Positions 11,528-22,770 of a stretch of DNA of 64,000 nucleotides are shown one piece after another; positions within the stretch are counted from its first letter, which is position 1; every line of letters starts with the position of its first letter. The notes beneath the pieces are model-generated. The model did no database searches, was not told the origin of the DNA, and saw nothing but the letters and a program-made list of their open reading frames with translations. Position numbers and translations under genes: made by a program. The DNA comes from Acheta domesticus (Eukaryota > Arthropoda > Insecta > Orthoptera > Gryllidae): NCBI GenBank assembly GCA_031308135.1, contig JAHLJT010000631.1:264510925-264574924 (forward strand), given 5' to 3'.

Positions 11528-12779
11528 ACAAAATCTTAGGACGTACACCTTAGAGATTTAAAAAATTATTGATATTACAGTATATTTATATACTGCTGGG
11601 AACCCGCCAGAATTTAATGTTAAGTGACTGACAATAAAACTACAATAGTGACAGGGTTGTAAATGGAAGAATTTTAATTTTTTCTTGATTTTCAAATCCA
11701 CTATTAATGACCAAAACATTTTGAACGAGTGGTTTAGGATAGATAACATTATTTCTGATTGCAATATTGAAAAAAAATATATTAAGTAGAAGATTGAGTG
11801 TATTTTAATTCTGTACATTTTGCTTGAAATCTCTGTAATAAAAGATTTTCTGCCAAAAATTCCAATTTTTCTGCGCAGCATTACACAACATTCTCTCTAC
11901 TCCTTAGCGGAAAGTAAAACAACTAATCCCGTCTGCTGCCAGACAACAGCAGCGCCTCTGCCCGTCACCGCGTTGACGTCACCCGCCGAACATGATAAAG
12001 AAAGAGGAGCTACCTCAAAGAGGGAGGACGGGGAAAAGGCGCACGCAGTAAGCAATCTTGAACAGTATTACAGAATTTCAAATAAATGGTGAAATAATGC
12101 TTGTCCGTTGGCGGTTGCGGTGTGGTAACCGGATTTTGAAAAAGGATGCTCAAAGCGTCGACAATGTCTAAATTACTTCTTATTGTTATTAATTCATTAT
12201 TAAATTCTACAATGTAAAATTCGAATTACTTTCATGAGTAGTTGTTTTGTAACAAACGAGTTGGAAACGATGAACGGTCCGTTAGTTTTTTTTCTTGTTC
12301 TTGCTATGAGTAAAATCTATCGCTCTGTCTAGCATAAGCTGCTTTGCAAATTTTGCAACATAAAATATGCACATTTATATTGAAATTCTGACTAGAGTTT
12401 TTCGTTACGTTCTGAGTAATTCTGATGAGAGTATTAGATAACATTTTAGAACAAACCGCTTTCGAGACTCTTCCGATGCGTCAGAATCAACGTTTTCACT
12501 GGGTCTATTTGGTTCTGTGAAACACTGCTTTGGCGAAATAGAGAGCAATACCACACTGCCTGGGGATTCCCCGACGCGTCGAGTTACCCGACGCCTGGGA
12601 AACGGTGTCACGTGACACAGCGGACGTGGTGTGGGCTGCGCTCTCTCCTCGAGATGGCGGCGCCGTTTCGCGAATGTGGCGCTCCACTCCTACGCGGCGG
12701 CACAAGCCTCGCTCCCTCACACGGCGCGCTGCTCTCTCAACCCCGTCGTTAATAATGCAGTTGCCGGCAGCCACGCCAC

Positions 12780-13093
12780 GCTGAGAGGTGGCTCAGGGTA
12801 TCAGCTGATGCCACTGTAGTGCCTCGGACCAGGAGGTCCTAGGTTCGATTCCCGACGGTGTCAGGATTTTCGACACTAGCTACATAACTAGGCCGAATTC
12901 AGCCGCTGTATGGAAGAAACTTCTAGCAGCCGGCTGCTCTGATCGGTGGTTTTCCGTGATTTCTCCGATCAACACCAGGCGATGCCAGAGCAGTACCCTA
13001 ACAAAGGAACCGCGGACCGCGCGTGAAATTTCGCTTCCCGTTCTTGTTCTATTCATCACCCCTTACTTACACACACACTTACATACATTACAG
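12780..13093 (+). mobile_element. SINE copy truncated by a deletion (partner 27420-27925)
   Basis: The head has an A-box-like GTGGCTCAGGGTATCAGCTG and a B box, GGTTCGATTCC (12842-12852). The body is recognisable to the ACACACACTTACAT block, where sequence jumps to unrelated repeat DNA. The partner at 27420-27925 continues through the SINE 3' region, so this copy lost its tail together with about 0.8 kb. Confidence 0.8.
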
Positions 13094-14339
13094 TTTTGAC
13101 CGAAAACTATTGAGTTTTCGAGAAAATTTATACAACATTATTAAAGAACATATAGTCATAAATATAATAATGTGAACAATTCTCTGCTAATGTAATTATT
13201 AACTACGTGAGAGATAAGTCAAAAAATTACATTTTTCTAATTTAAAAAAACAAAAGTATAGAGCAACATGACGTTAATGACATCTCTTAGAGTACATTAG
13301 ACACTATCCCTACCAAAAGTTTAAAGAAAAAATTTGGAGCCGTTTTGAGAAAATCCTGTTTTTATAATTATTTAAAATTGCAAATATTTCCCGCAATATT
13401 CCCAAAAGACACAAAAGTTTTCAAAAAACGTACAGGACTTCAATGAAAGAACTCACTTTGGAGAACAAATTTTACTTGGAGGAAATATCTCTACCTTCTA
13501 TTTTGTTGTTGTAGGAAGACGCCGAAAAAAATTAAAAATTTTGCAATTTTCTAAAATTCAGAGTTATCCGTGAAAATCGAACATATGCCACCTTAATAAG
13601 TGTATTTTATTCTTACAAGAAATTTAATGAAAAACATGTGAAATTTTAAACAATTACAACAAGATTTTCTCAAAAACGGCTCTGAATATTTTCTTTAAAC
13701 TTTTAGTAGGGATAGTGCCTAATATACTATATGAGATGACATGAACACCATATTCCTTTACTCTTTTGTTTTTTAAAAAATTACTTAACTTTTTTTGAGT
13801 TGTCTCTCTCGTCATTAATGTTTATATTAGCGGCGATTTGTTTACATTATAATGTTTAGGAGTACATGGGCTTTAAATAATTGAGTTTCTCGAAAACTCA
13901 ACCGTTTTCTGTTTAGCTCAAAATGCAGCATTTTCAGAAACGCTCAAACTCCATTTTCCCATAAATGGCTTCAAATTTTTTCTTCAAGCGTTTCGAACGG
14001 ATAGAGCAAATTGCACTCTTTAATATGACGTTAAGTTCATTCTGGGATTTTTTGTTTTTTTAAAAATTACACAAATGTATTTTTTACAAAGATCTATCAC
14101 ACCGTTAATATGCACATTTCCAGCAATTTGCAAACGCTATTGTATTTGTGAGTATAAGTGCTTCAAATGACTTGTAATGAAGTTGTTCGAAGTTGCAAAG
14201 GATTCCTGTAAAAAAGAGGTTTAATTTTCGCTTTTACAGTAGCGCGTAAATGCCATTTTCTTAAAAGCGGCTCCAATTTTTTCAAATAAAATTGCCATTT
14301 AGAACAATATTTTACCGTTCTTTAATATTCTTAAAATAA

Positions 14340-15895
14340 AATTTCCATTTTGCTATTAAGAAACCGAAAAATTAAGAAAATGTCAAAAAAATATAGTTTG
14401 GGTGCCGATAGATGGCAGCTGGCAAGAGTCAAGTCCGAATAGCTAACTGAGACGAAAAGAAATAGAAAATTAATGCGGGAAGGTCTGTTCAATTCTGTAG
14501 CACTACTAGTTTTCGTAATCAGAAGATTTATCTGGCTTTGCGAAATAGTCTTAAATTTTTTGCACTGGGAGAGGTCGCGATCTTCATTTGAGAGACTGTT
14601 TTCCAGTGCTTCACGATATCATGTAGTCACTGTCAAACTGTCCGAAGAACTATCATCGTCTTTACTCATCTTCAAACAAATCGTGAAAGAATAGCAACAC
14701 AAAAGTAAAGTACATATTACTTTCCAAGTAGGGTGTTTGACATATTCAATATAGGAAGCGACTACACAACATTTCGTTAAAAAATGAACTGAGCGTTGCG
14801 ATCTGCGATGGCGTCGACACCGGTAGCTCCACAACCATGATACAATGCAATGACCTTCTCACCCGACAATCCGACTTACCCTATTGCATCATGCGACTAC
14901 CGACTCACCCGCTACTGTCATTGAGATTTCTTTCACACTTTCTTCTTTTCTCTTTTGTTGTATATTTTGCATTGGGCAATTCAGATCGAAAGATTTTACA
15001 AAAGCGTGATTTGGGCTGTACCGCGCGGGACATTCACTTTTATTCTTAAAAGCGGGACGTCTGGCAACGCTGATCGCAACAGATAATTATTTACAAGTTA
15101 TGAACTTCGACAAGAATTGCTAAAACAAAACCTCACACTAGTCGGAACGATGAGCGCAATTCGCAAGGAACGTCATCAAATGCTTCTACATAAGAAAGAG
15201 AACAGTTATCGAGTTAAGTTATGTAAATAATACACTGTTGGGCTCTGACGTGCGAAAAATAAATCAAGCTGTTGTGCTCTCAACACAGCGTGACATGTTT
15301 GACATCGACGAGGAAAAAGAAAAGAAACCAATATTGTATTATACGACAACCAAATAAATCCGGCGTGAAAACGCTGGATTGGATGTTACGCCTGAACTCT
15401 GTAAAAAGAGCAACGAGAAGATGGCTTTTAGCAATTTTATTTGACATTGTTGATACGGCTGCACGCATGTAATTTACAGAACATTGTTTACAAGTGTCTC
15501 TGAACTTATAAAGAGAACATGGAAATTCTTGCTTCGTTTGGCAGAGGAAAAGGCAGCACCTGAACTAAGAGGACGTTTGGAAATACCTCAAGCAAGAACA
15601 AGGCTAATAAGGAAAGCAGTGTCTGCGGGTGGTTTGGAACACTTTCTTCCTTTATTGCCCATTGATGCCATAAATGAATAGTATAAGAAAAGATGTACGC
15701 ATGGCCTAAAAGGAAAGGACCGTAAAACTAACTAGTGGTGCTACAGAATGACACAGACTTTCCCGTATGAGTTTTTTTTATTTTCTTGGGTCTTAGCTAG
15801 CTTTTCGGAATTGCCACATACTTTTTCTTGCCAGCTACCATCTATCACCGCCAAAAGTACTTTTTTTTTGTCATTTTCGTAATTTTTCGGTTTCC
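14340..15895 (+). mobile_element. piggyBac-like element with long inverted arms, internally deleted (partner about 29745-31500)
   Basis: The left arm (about 14340-14510) ends GAATTCTGTAGCACTACTAG-like. The right arm (about 15733-15895) begins ACTAGTGGTGCTACAGAATG and runs through TTTCCCGTATGAG, GCCAGCTACCATCTATC and TAATTTTTCGGTTTC. These are inverted counterparts of the left arm. Between them lies the C-terminal part of a piggyBac-like transposase, but there is no room for the N-terminal catalytic half. The element is therefore a non-autonomous internal-deletion derivative. Target-site TTAA duplications were not convincingly located. Confidence 0.6.
15301..15681 (+). pseudogene. piggyBac-like transposase, C-terminal remnant (copy 1)
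   Basis: The translated pieces, in changing frames, follow the C-terminal part of the piggyBac DDE transposase family. There is a KPILYYTTTK segment, then GVKTLDWMLRLNSVKRATRR followed by WLLAILFDIVDTAAR, then a C-terminal helix KRTWKFLLRLAEEKAAPELR. In the family this region reads roughly KGGVDxxDQM-YSVxRxTRRWP followed by a FLxxLAEEL helix. The sequence has at least two frameshifts and stops (for example after TTTK and after DTAAR), and the catalytic Asp-bearing N-terminal region is absent. The short frames at 15272-15472 and 15484-15681 are fragments of this. Non-functional. Confidence 0.75.
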
Positions 15896-17435
15896 TATTG
15901 GTAGAACGAAAATATTAATTTTAGAATATTAAAGAACACAAAAGCCTATCAGTAAATGGCAATGTTTTTTTAAAAATTATGTGCCGTTTAAGAGAAAATG
16001 GCGTTTTAGCACTACTAAAAATGCGAAATTTGAAGATCATTTTCACACAAAATGATTGAGTTTTCAAAATACTTTATTTGAAGTTATTTGAAGCACCTAC
16101 ACTCACAAATATAATCATCTTTACAAATTAGGCTGGATAGGCGTTTTGTCGTAATTCGAATTTTCGGTATCAAGGAGCAACCAAATACAATCAGACTACA
16201 CCAAGTGTTAGAAAAAGTAATTTACCATATTTAGGAACCAGATTCATCTTATTTTTTCTACTAGGCCTCGGCAATAAAAGGTTTCGGTCGAAAAATCACT
16301 TATTTCCCTTCGCTGCAATAGTATCCTTTTTCAGCCTTCAAGAAAATAAAAAAACGGAAATAATTTATATTTTAACTAAAATTTTAATTAAAATGTTATC
16401 ACAAAAGTAAGATACAGTGAATTTAGCGAAGGATATAACTTAAGAAACGATTAATTCATTTTTTAAACTAGTGGTGCTACAACAACACGTATTTTCTAAT
16501 TAACCAACGCTGCACTAATGGTTACATTTAATTATGAAATCTCAATTTTTGTCCATGTTTATACATTTCTATCGCCGTTTTATTCACTTCAAAACTGAAA
16601 TAACCATCGTAACGCATTAAGCACAATCAAATGCAAACTCCCGAAATATTCAAGCAAAAGGAGTGTGGCAAATTTGAATCTACGATTAGGAAAATTGAAC
16701 CGGTTACGCAGTATAAAGAAAGCTGCTGAAAAATGGCAACATTTTCACAAAAAAAAACTCTCATTGCCTGGTTCTGGTAATAAAAAAGTAGATAAATATT
16801 GTTCTGTATATGTAGGAAATTGCTTCTTTTAGCATGCTGCGTAGTCACGTCCATATTTTGTAGGCCCTTGATTCCGAAAAGTCTGTTCTCCATCTGTCTA
16901 ACCGGCTGTGGCCATGGCTTACACCGTTTTTGTCCGACGATTTCCTCCTAAATTGTAAATGATCTGAACAAACTTGATACCGTGGGAATTAGAAACGGTA
17001 TAATTTGAATTTCAGTGTCCTCGGTTACCGTAAATAATTCCAAAGGAAATGGCGCAGAGAATAGTTATTGGATTCCAAAAGGAATAGCCCAGAATTTTTC
17101 TTGAAATTCCTTATTTTTGAAATCACAAAAATTCAAATTTTTGTCAACAAATTCTTACAACTACAATAATAAAAATTAATGTTTTCTTTATAAAGAACAA
17201 ATTTTCAAATAAATGCATGTTACTTTTTTTTTAATATAAGTATTTTTGCATATTTTGCACGAAACTGCAATTTTTGTGAATCAGTTTTTTTCAGACAGGG
17301 CTCTATTTTTCTTTAAACTTTCCCCGTATAAAAATTAGTTGTGCTACAACCGCACATTCTTTCTCGCATTTTTGGTAACTCCTACGCAATATTAGAATAG
17401 TACTACATGAACCTGCAAAAGGGTTAAACCAACCT

Positions 17436-17522
17436 ACATTTTTCTGCAGAGTCTCGAACTCAGATAATACGAGTTAATTCGTCGGACGCTTTACCTCTAA
17501 GCCATTTAACCACTTGCTCTAA
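17436..17522 (-). other. tRNA-like sequence / SINE head (partner at about 39941-40027)
   Basis: On the minus strand it reads GGTTAAATGGCTTAGAGGTA, then AAGCGTCCGACG, then a B-box-like GAGTTCGAGACTC. Box spacing fits a tRNA-derived Pol III promoter. I could not build a complete acceptor stem, so a SINE head or tRNA pseudogene is more likely than a working tRNA. Confidence 0.4.
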
Positions 17523-17890
17523 AACGTTCCAACTCGGGCCAACGCTTAAAAATCGATTTATCTCAACTGAATATTTGGAACACGTAATTTACGAAAATTC
17601 AGAGAAATCAATTAAAGAGAGAGACCTCCACCATTCTTTTAAGCGTTCCTTCTTTTATCAGTGGGAAAAAATATATAAAATCAGAGGTACTTCAACAGCA
17701 CATAATTTCTCGCATTGTAGGAAATAATTACGTAATATTGTAATATTGCTATTTCTGCACTACTGAGATTTCGCTATAACTTCAAAAAAGTTCAATTCAA
17801 CCAATTCAAATAAATGTCTGCGGTGCATATCTGCATTTACTTCGGCACTTTTTATACTTTTAACAATCTTCTTTAAAATCCTTTTACATA

Positions 17891-17944
17891 ACTTTTCCTA
17901 TACTACGTATAGAATTCCGTATATACATACGTATACGGGAAAGT
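17891..17944. repeat. 54-base terminal hairpin (partner 40398-40451)
   Basis: Imperfect palindrome opening ACTTTTCCTATACTACGTAT and closing ATACGTATACGGGAAAGT. Same outer pentamer as the other family hairpins, but with a different inner stem built on TATAC/GTATA. Confidence 0.75.
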
Positions 17945-18256
17945 AATTTATACGATGGCCTTATTTTCAGGAAAAATAATTAGTTGTTATTAATATAATT
18001 TTAATGAGGGGATGCGTGTGCACAATTTATTTTTTGAAGGGCACCACAAAAAATTAAAAACCGATATATGATAGAAGTTCGTATATTTATCTTCCGTAGG
18101 TCTGTTATTCTCTGTCAATTGCACGAGAAAACTTTTACGAAATTTGGGGAGAATGTGTAACAGAAAATTTCAAGAAAACGATATTTTAGTAAGTAGTTCT
18201 TTTGGGAAAACAAACACGTGATGAATTAATTGTGATGTTTCTATTGGCGCACTTAC

Positions 18257-18303
18257 CTATGGCGACGGTCAGCCACGCAAAAGAAGCCAATAAGATTATG
18301 CAT
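18257..18303 (-). pseudogene. Orphan signal-peptide exon of a serine protease (copy of 40761-40806)
   Basis: The minus strand reads MHNLIGFFCV, then a one-base insertion (an extra G in the GTGGCTGAC stretch) relative to 40761-40806, and then the conserved donor GGTAAGTGCG. No exon 2-6 sequence lies downstream on the minus strand, because the corresponding 6.9 kb is missing from copy 1. The exon therefore has no partner and probably makes no protein. It might still start transcripts, since the copied upstream sequence is retained. Confidence 0.7.
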
Positions 18304-18617
18304 GTCGACGGCTTGTGGGATAACGAACCTCGGAGCTCTTCAGGAGATCATTTATAGTATATGGAAGTGGCTGTTGTGAAGTAATTGAACCACAAGAACA
18401 TTATTTGCGGTCACAAACTAAGATATTACATTGCGGTTTTTAATGAAATTTAAATCTTACAATGATTATCTTGAATTTTGCTCTAACTGAAATACTTACA
18501 TATATTGCTCTTCGATAACGTGCGATTATTTCTATGAATCATCTGACATGGCGACAAATACTGATAAATATTTCTTTACAACTTACGCATTTTTTCATTT
18601 AGCTGCTTTTTGAAGTT

Positions 18618-19385
18618 TTTTACTTTCACTCTCTTACATCGTAAGAAGAAAAACTATTCTCGCCCTTAGGTAATGTTCACGTAATGATATTTGTACCTGA
18701 ATTTCTCCCTGAAATAAAACACATCTCAGTCATATTTTTGTAAAACTGAAATTTTGCAAAAAAAAAAATGGGACATGACCTTATTTCAAAATGGAATAGA
18801 TTTCATTAAGACAAAAAATCTCTCTCTTTGATATTTTAGTTGTAGGAAGACGCCGAAAAATTTTGAACTTTTGCCATTTTCGAAAAATCAGGATTTTCAA
18901 GGAACATGAGACTGTCCCATTCTCTTGAACGTCCTTCACCACTATTCAACAATAGATTTTAATCAGAAATGTCGGATCAATTTTTTGAAAATTTTGAAAA
19001 TGTCCCGGAGTCTTCAAGTAAAGTACCTCCCAAAATTAAAATATAAATTTCAAATGTAAGGGGCCGCGATATCAGCCAGATCGATTGGTATCAATTTTGG
19101 AGATAACGTTTTAGCTGCTAGTGTTGTTTACAGTCAAAACAGACGTACGGACGAACAGACGTTTTGGTGTCAATTGATTTTTCGGTAGAAAAGACCAACA
19201 AAACATGCACTGTGGTTACACCATGTGTTAGAGTATTTTTTTCTAAATTTAGCAACTGAATTTATCTACTTTTATGTTACTAGGGCCCGGCAATAAGAAA
19301 TTTTGAGCCAAAAATTTGCCGCTTTTTTCCGCAGCTTTTCATAACTTTCTCTTCTAAAGAAGATTCTTCTTAAGTGCGAGAATGT
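18618..19385 (-). repeat. Hairpin-ended interspersed repeat, complete minus-orientation copy (partner about 41125-41876)
   Basis: This is the clearest full copy, about 0.77 kb. The 42-base hairpin at 19344-19385 (ACTTTCTCTTCTAAAGAAGA opening) is one end. The other end, near 18621-18650, holds a smaller CTTAC/GTAAG hairpin after ACTTTCAC. Between them lie the family blocks in reverse order, including GTAGGAAGACGCCGAAAAAT near 18841 and CCTCCCAAAATTAAAATATA near 19026. No coding capacity. The partner hairpin is at 41835-41876. Confidence 0.75.
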
Positions 19386-19399
19386 AAAAAGAAAGGTAA

Positions 19400-20300
19400 T
19401 CGTGCGCCGAAATACTCAACAGAAAAACTCATAATGCTGGACCTGGTTACAAAAGAATAGATCAACCTTGTTCCTATTACTAGAAAATTACTTCCTTTTT
19501 GTGTAGTCAGAATACATGATTTGTGGGTCCTTGATACCAAAAAATCGATTTACGAGCAAAACCACTCTCTCTGACTCTCTAACTTTCTGTGGTCAACGCT
19601 GGCGCCTAAACCTTTCATCAGATTTTCTCTAAAATTATTATTCCCTGATTAATTTATATGAACTCGCGGATCTCTGAATTCAAACTAATATTTTGATTTG
19701 GAGAATACTGATTCAAAGCCTCTACAACATTTTCAAAATTTTTTCAAATAGTGTTTCATTTTCTTTGATCAATGTTAGCTCTTGGATAGAGTCAATGATG
19801 TTGAAGTGAAAGGAACAGACCTTTTTGTAGAAATTCCTGTTTTTTCGAAAATTGTTCCATTTACTTTTTAATACGTATGTTTGTATGTAATAATATAACT
19901 AGTATAGTAGAGAATGGATGTAATATTGCGGAATAAAACGGTGATTTTTTTACAGAAAAATTCGTATGGAGAGCCCTGATACAGATAAAGCGGATAATTC
20001 CTGTTCCGATATACATGAAATTACTTCCTTCAACACATAAATGTTAGTCCACGAACTATAGGTTCCTTGACACAAAAAAATGTTGTGTTTGTTCTCAAAA
20101 CGTCTGTTCCATCCGTCTGTGAACACCATTCAGCGCACTAAATTATGAGTGAGTTTTCTTCCAAACTCATTACCCTCCAGGCTATTTGGCCCACTCAAGG
20201 TCCTGCGATTTTTAAAAACATTCTTTAATTTTTGAGGTACTTTACTTGAAGTCGAACAGTTTCAACATTTTCTCAAAATGACTCTTAAGTTTTTCTTTAA
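19400..20300 (+). repeat. Two further plus-orientation fragments of the hairpin-ended family
   Basis: Family blocks recur from about 19400 (GCGCCGAAATACTCAACAG, then GTGGGTCCTTGATACC near 19524) and again from about 19905 to 20300 (GCGGAATAAAACGGTG, then ACGTCTGTTCCATCCGTCTG near 20100). Partners are at about 41890-42390 and 42420-42780. Both lack a clear starting hairpin. Confidence 0.6.
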
Positions 20301-21023
20301 GATTTTGGTAAGAATATAGTGAAACACACTTATAAAGACGCATAAGTCCCGATTTTCACCGTAAAAATTTGTATTTTCGAAACTTGCAAAAGTTTGAATT
20401 TTTCGGAATCGATCTACAATTGCAAAATTGAAGATAGAGACTTTTCCATCAAAGAAATTTGTTTTCCTCATTTTTGTCATTAAGATCCTGTATATTTTTA
20501 AATTTGTTTTGCAGTTTTCCACATATTGAGTGAAACATGTTCAATATTAAAAAATATTAAATACAATATTTTCTCAAAAACCGCTTCAGATTTTTCTTCA
20601 TCGTTTGTACGAATAGTGCTAAATGTACTGCATGAGATATCATTAACTTCATTTTGCTGTATTCTTAATGCAAATTTATTTTCCTGAAATATCTGTTACG
20701 TCGTTAATATTCACAGTCATTCGACAGTCAGGTTGCGACCGGTCAGTGAACGTGTGCATATGTTGACTCCTACTTGTTTGTTTTCTGCTTTTTGTTTGTT
20801 GTTTTTAAGTTATATAACGTGACGAAACTTTGTTCTATACCATAATATTGTGGCTCTGGTGTCTGATTTTACTTTCTCGCTAGTGTGTAGTTAGAGATAA
20901 ATATTTACAATGCTGCGCGAAAAACCGCGAATTTTTGGCAGAAAATCTCGTGTTTTACAGGGCCTTGGTCATGAAAAAAATGTATAAAACTAGTTGCTAA
21001 ATTTAGAAAAAATATCTTCTATT

Positions 21024-22023
21024 NNNNNNNNNNNNNNNNNNNNNNNNNNNNNNNNNNNNNNNNNNNNNNNNNNNNNNNNNNNNNNNNNNNNNNNNNNNNN
21101 NNNNNNNNNNNNNNNNNNNNNNNNNNNNNNNNNNNNNNNNNNNNNNNNNNNNNNNNNNNNNNNNNNNNNNNNNNNNNNNNNNNNNNNNNNNNNNNNNNNN
21201 NNNNNNNNNNNNNNNNNNNNNNNNNNNNNNNNNNNNNNNNNNNNNNNNNNNNNNNNNNNNNNNNNNNNNNNNNNNNNNNNNNNNNNNNNNNNNNNNNNNN
21301 NNNNNNNNNNNNNNNNNNNNNNNNNNNNNNNNNNNNNNNNNNNNNNNNNNNNNNNNNNNNNNNNNNNNNNNNNNNNNNNNNNNNNNNNNNNNNNNNNNNN
21401 NNNNNNNNNNNNNNNNNNNNNNNNNNNNNNNNNNNNNNNNNNNNNNNNNNNNNNNNNNNNNNNNNNNNNNNNNNNNNNNNNNNNNNNNNNNNNNNNNNNN
21501 NNNNNNNNNNNNNNNNNNNNNNNNNNNNNNNNNNNNNNNNNNNNNNNNNNNNNNNNNNNNNNNNNNNNNNNNNNNNNNNNNNNNNNNNNNNNNNNNNNNN
21601 NNNNNNNNNNNNNNNNNNNNNNNNNNNNNNNNNNNNNNNNNNNNNNNNNNNNNNNNNNNNNNNNNNNNNNNNNNNNNNNNNNNNNNNNNNNNNNNNNNNN
21701 NNNNNNNNNNNNNNNNNNNNNNNNNNNNNNNNNNNNNNNNNNNNNNNNNNNNNNNNNNNNNNNNNNNNNNNNNNNNNNNNNNNNNNNNNNNNNNNNNNNN
21801 NNNNNNNNNNNNNNNNNNNNNNNNNNNNNNNNNNNNNNNNNNNNNNNNNNNNNNNNNNNNNNNNNNNNNNNNNNNNNNNNNNNNNNNNNNNNNNNNNNNN
21901 NNNNNNNNNNNNNNNNNNNNNNNNNNNNNNNNNNNNNNNNNNNNNNNNNNNNNNNNNNNNNNNNNNNNNNNNNNNNNNNNNNNNNNNNNNNNNNNNNNNN
22001 NNNNNNNNNNNNNNNNNNNNNNN
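21024..22023. other. Assembly gap of exactly 1000 N
   Basis: A run of N from 21024 to 22023. The exact length suggests a fixed-size scaffold gap of unknown true length. Long open frames spanning it are artefacts. Copy 1 of the duplication abuts its left edge and a LINE reverse transcriptase abuts its right edge. Confidence 0.98.
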
Positions 22024-22631
22024 ACAGCTTTTGAAAAATCTGTGTAAATTGTATCAACCTGAACCCTACGGCCTAAATTGCTTGAAACATACTGAACAAA
22101 ATTTACAAGATTTGTGGTAGTGGATCTACCAGTAATAAAACCATGTTGGTAATCAGATAAGTAGCATTTAACATGGTTAAAAATTTTAACATACATTATT
22201 TGTTCAAATACTTTAGCAGGAGAGGAATTTATTGAAATAGGTCTATAATTTTCAATTTTTACATTAGTACCAGACTTAAGTATTGGACATACACTAGTAA
22301 GTTTCCATTTCTTTGGAAATTTTCCAATTTTTAAAATCAGATTGTAAATAATGTGTAAGGGATATGATAACGCATCATAGCAGCCTTTCAATATAAACGG
22401 TGGTAAACCATCAGGACCGCTACACATTTTAGGTTTCAATTTTTTTATAGCAATTCGAATTTCATCAAATGTGATGTTGTTGATGTTAAATGTGTTAGCA
22501 GTGCCCAAAAGAGAAGAATCAAGAATATGGTCATTGATTGCATCATGGGAAACATAAACTGATTTGAAAAAAGTGGCAAAGCTATTAGCAATATCGTCAT
22601 CACTATTTAACGGAATATTTTTAAAAGTCAT
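22024..22631 (-). CDS. LINE ORF2, reverse transcriptase N-terminal part (cut by gap)
   Basis: The minus-strand frame from 22631 to the gap encodes the fingers of a non-LTR reverse transcriptase. In order, it has an SFATFFKSVY helix, CSGPDGLPPFILKG, LTSVCPILKSGTN, ENYRPISINSSPAKVFE, QHGFITGRSTTTNLVNF, and finally TDFSKA, where the first catalytic Asp (motif A) lies. The gap begins two codons later, so the YADD motif is not visible. A one-base deletion near 22690 (LF then W-N-Y-I-K in the neighbouring frame) separates it from the linker that follows the endonuclease. The apparent Met start is therefore an internal residue and not a true start. Confidence 0.85.
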
Positions 22632-22770
22632 AACATGAGATCTGCGAGAATTTTTAATCTTTTTCGATTTAATATAGTTCCAAATAACTTAGGATTATGG
22701 ATGAAACCTTTTTCAAGATTTTTAATATAATTTAGATAAGCGTCATTGATCATTGACTTCGTTATCCTTC

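Larger units (their letters stand above)
9794..21023. repeat. Duplicated locus, copy 1 (partner 24432-43509)
   Basis: Near-identical to copy 2 over 9794-13093 (vs 24432-27720), 13094-16130 (vs about 28503-31730) and 16131-21023 (vs 38636-43509). The order is conserved, with scattered substitutions and many one-base indels, often in homopolymers. Copy 1 lacks about 0.8 kb at its position 13093 and about 6.9 kb at its position 16130. It stops exactly at the assembly gap. It contains a SINE, a piggyBac-like remnant, an orphan protease exon and several hairpin-ended repeats, with no intact gene. Confidence 0.9.

Noticed and set aside
11820..12092. 90-residue plus-strand frame at 11820-12092
   Set aside because: It begins inside a hairpin-family repeat end, and its partner in copy 2 is broken by indels; no motif.
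12505..12774. Open frames repeated at 12505-12774 and 27145-27414
   Set aside because: They are preserved in both places because the DNA is duplicated; overlapping frames in several phases and no motif argue against a gene.
20990..22057. Long open frames spanning 20990-22057 on both strands
   Set aside because: They consist almost entirely of N. Only the minus-strand LINE frame right of 22023 is real.
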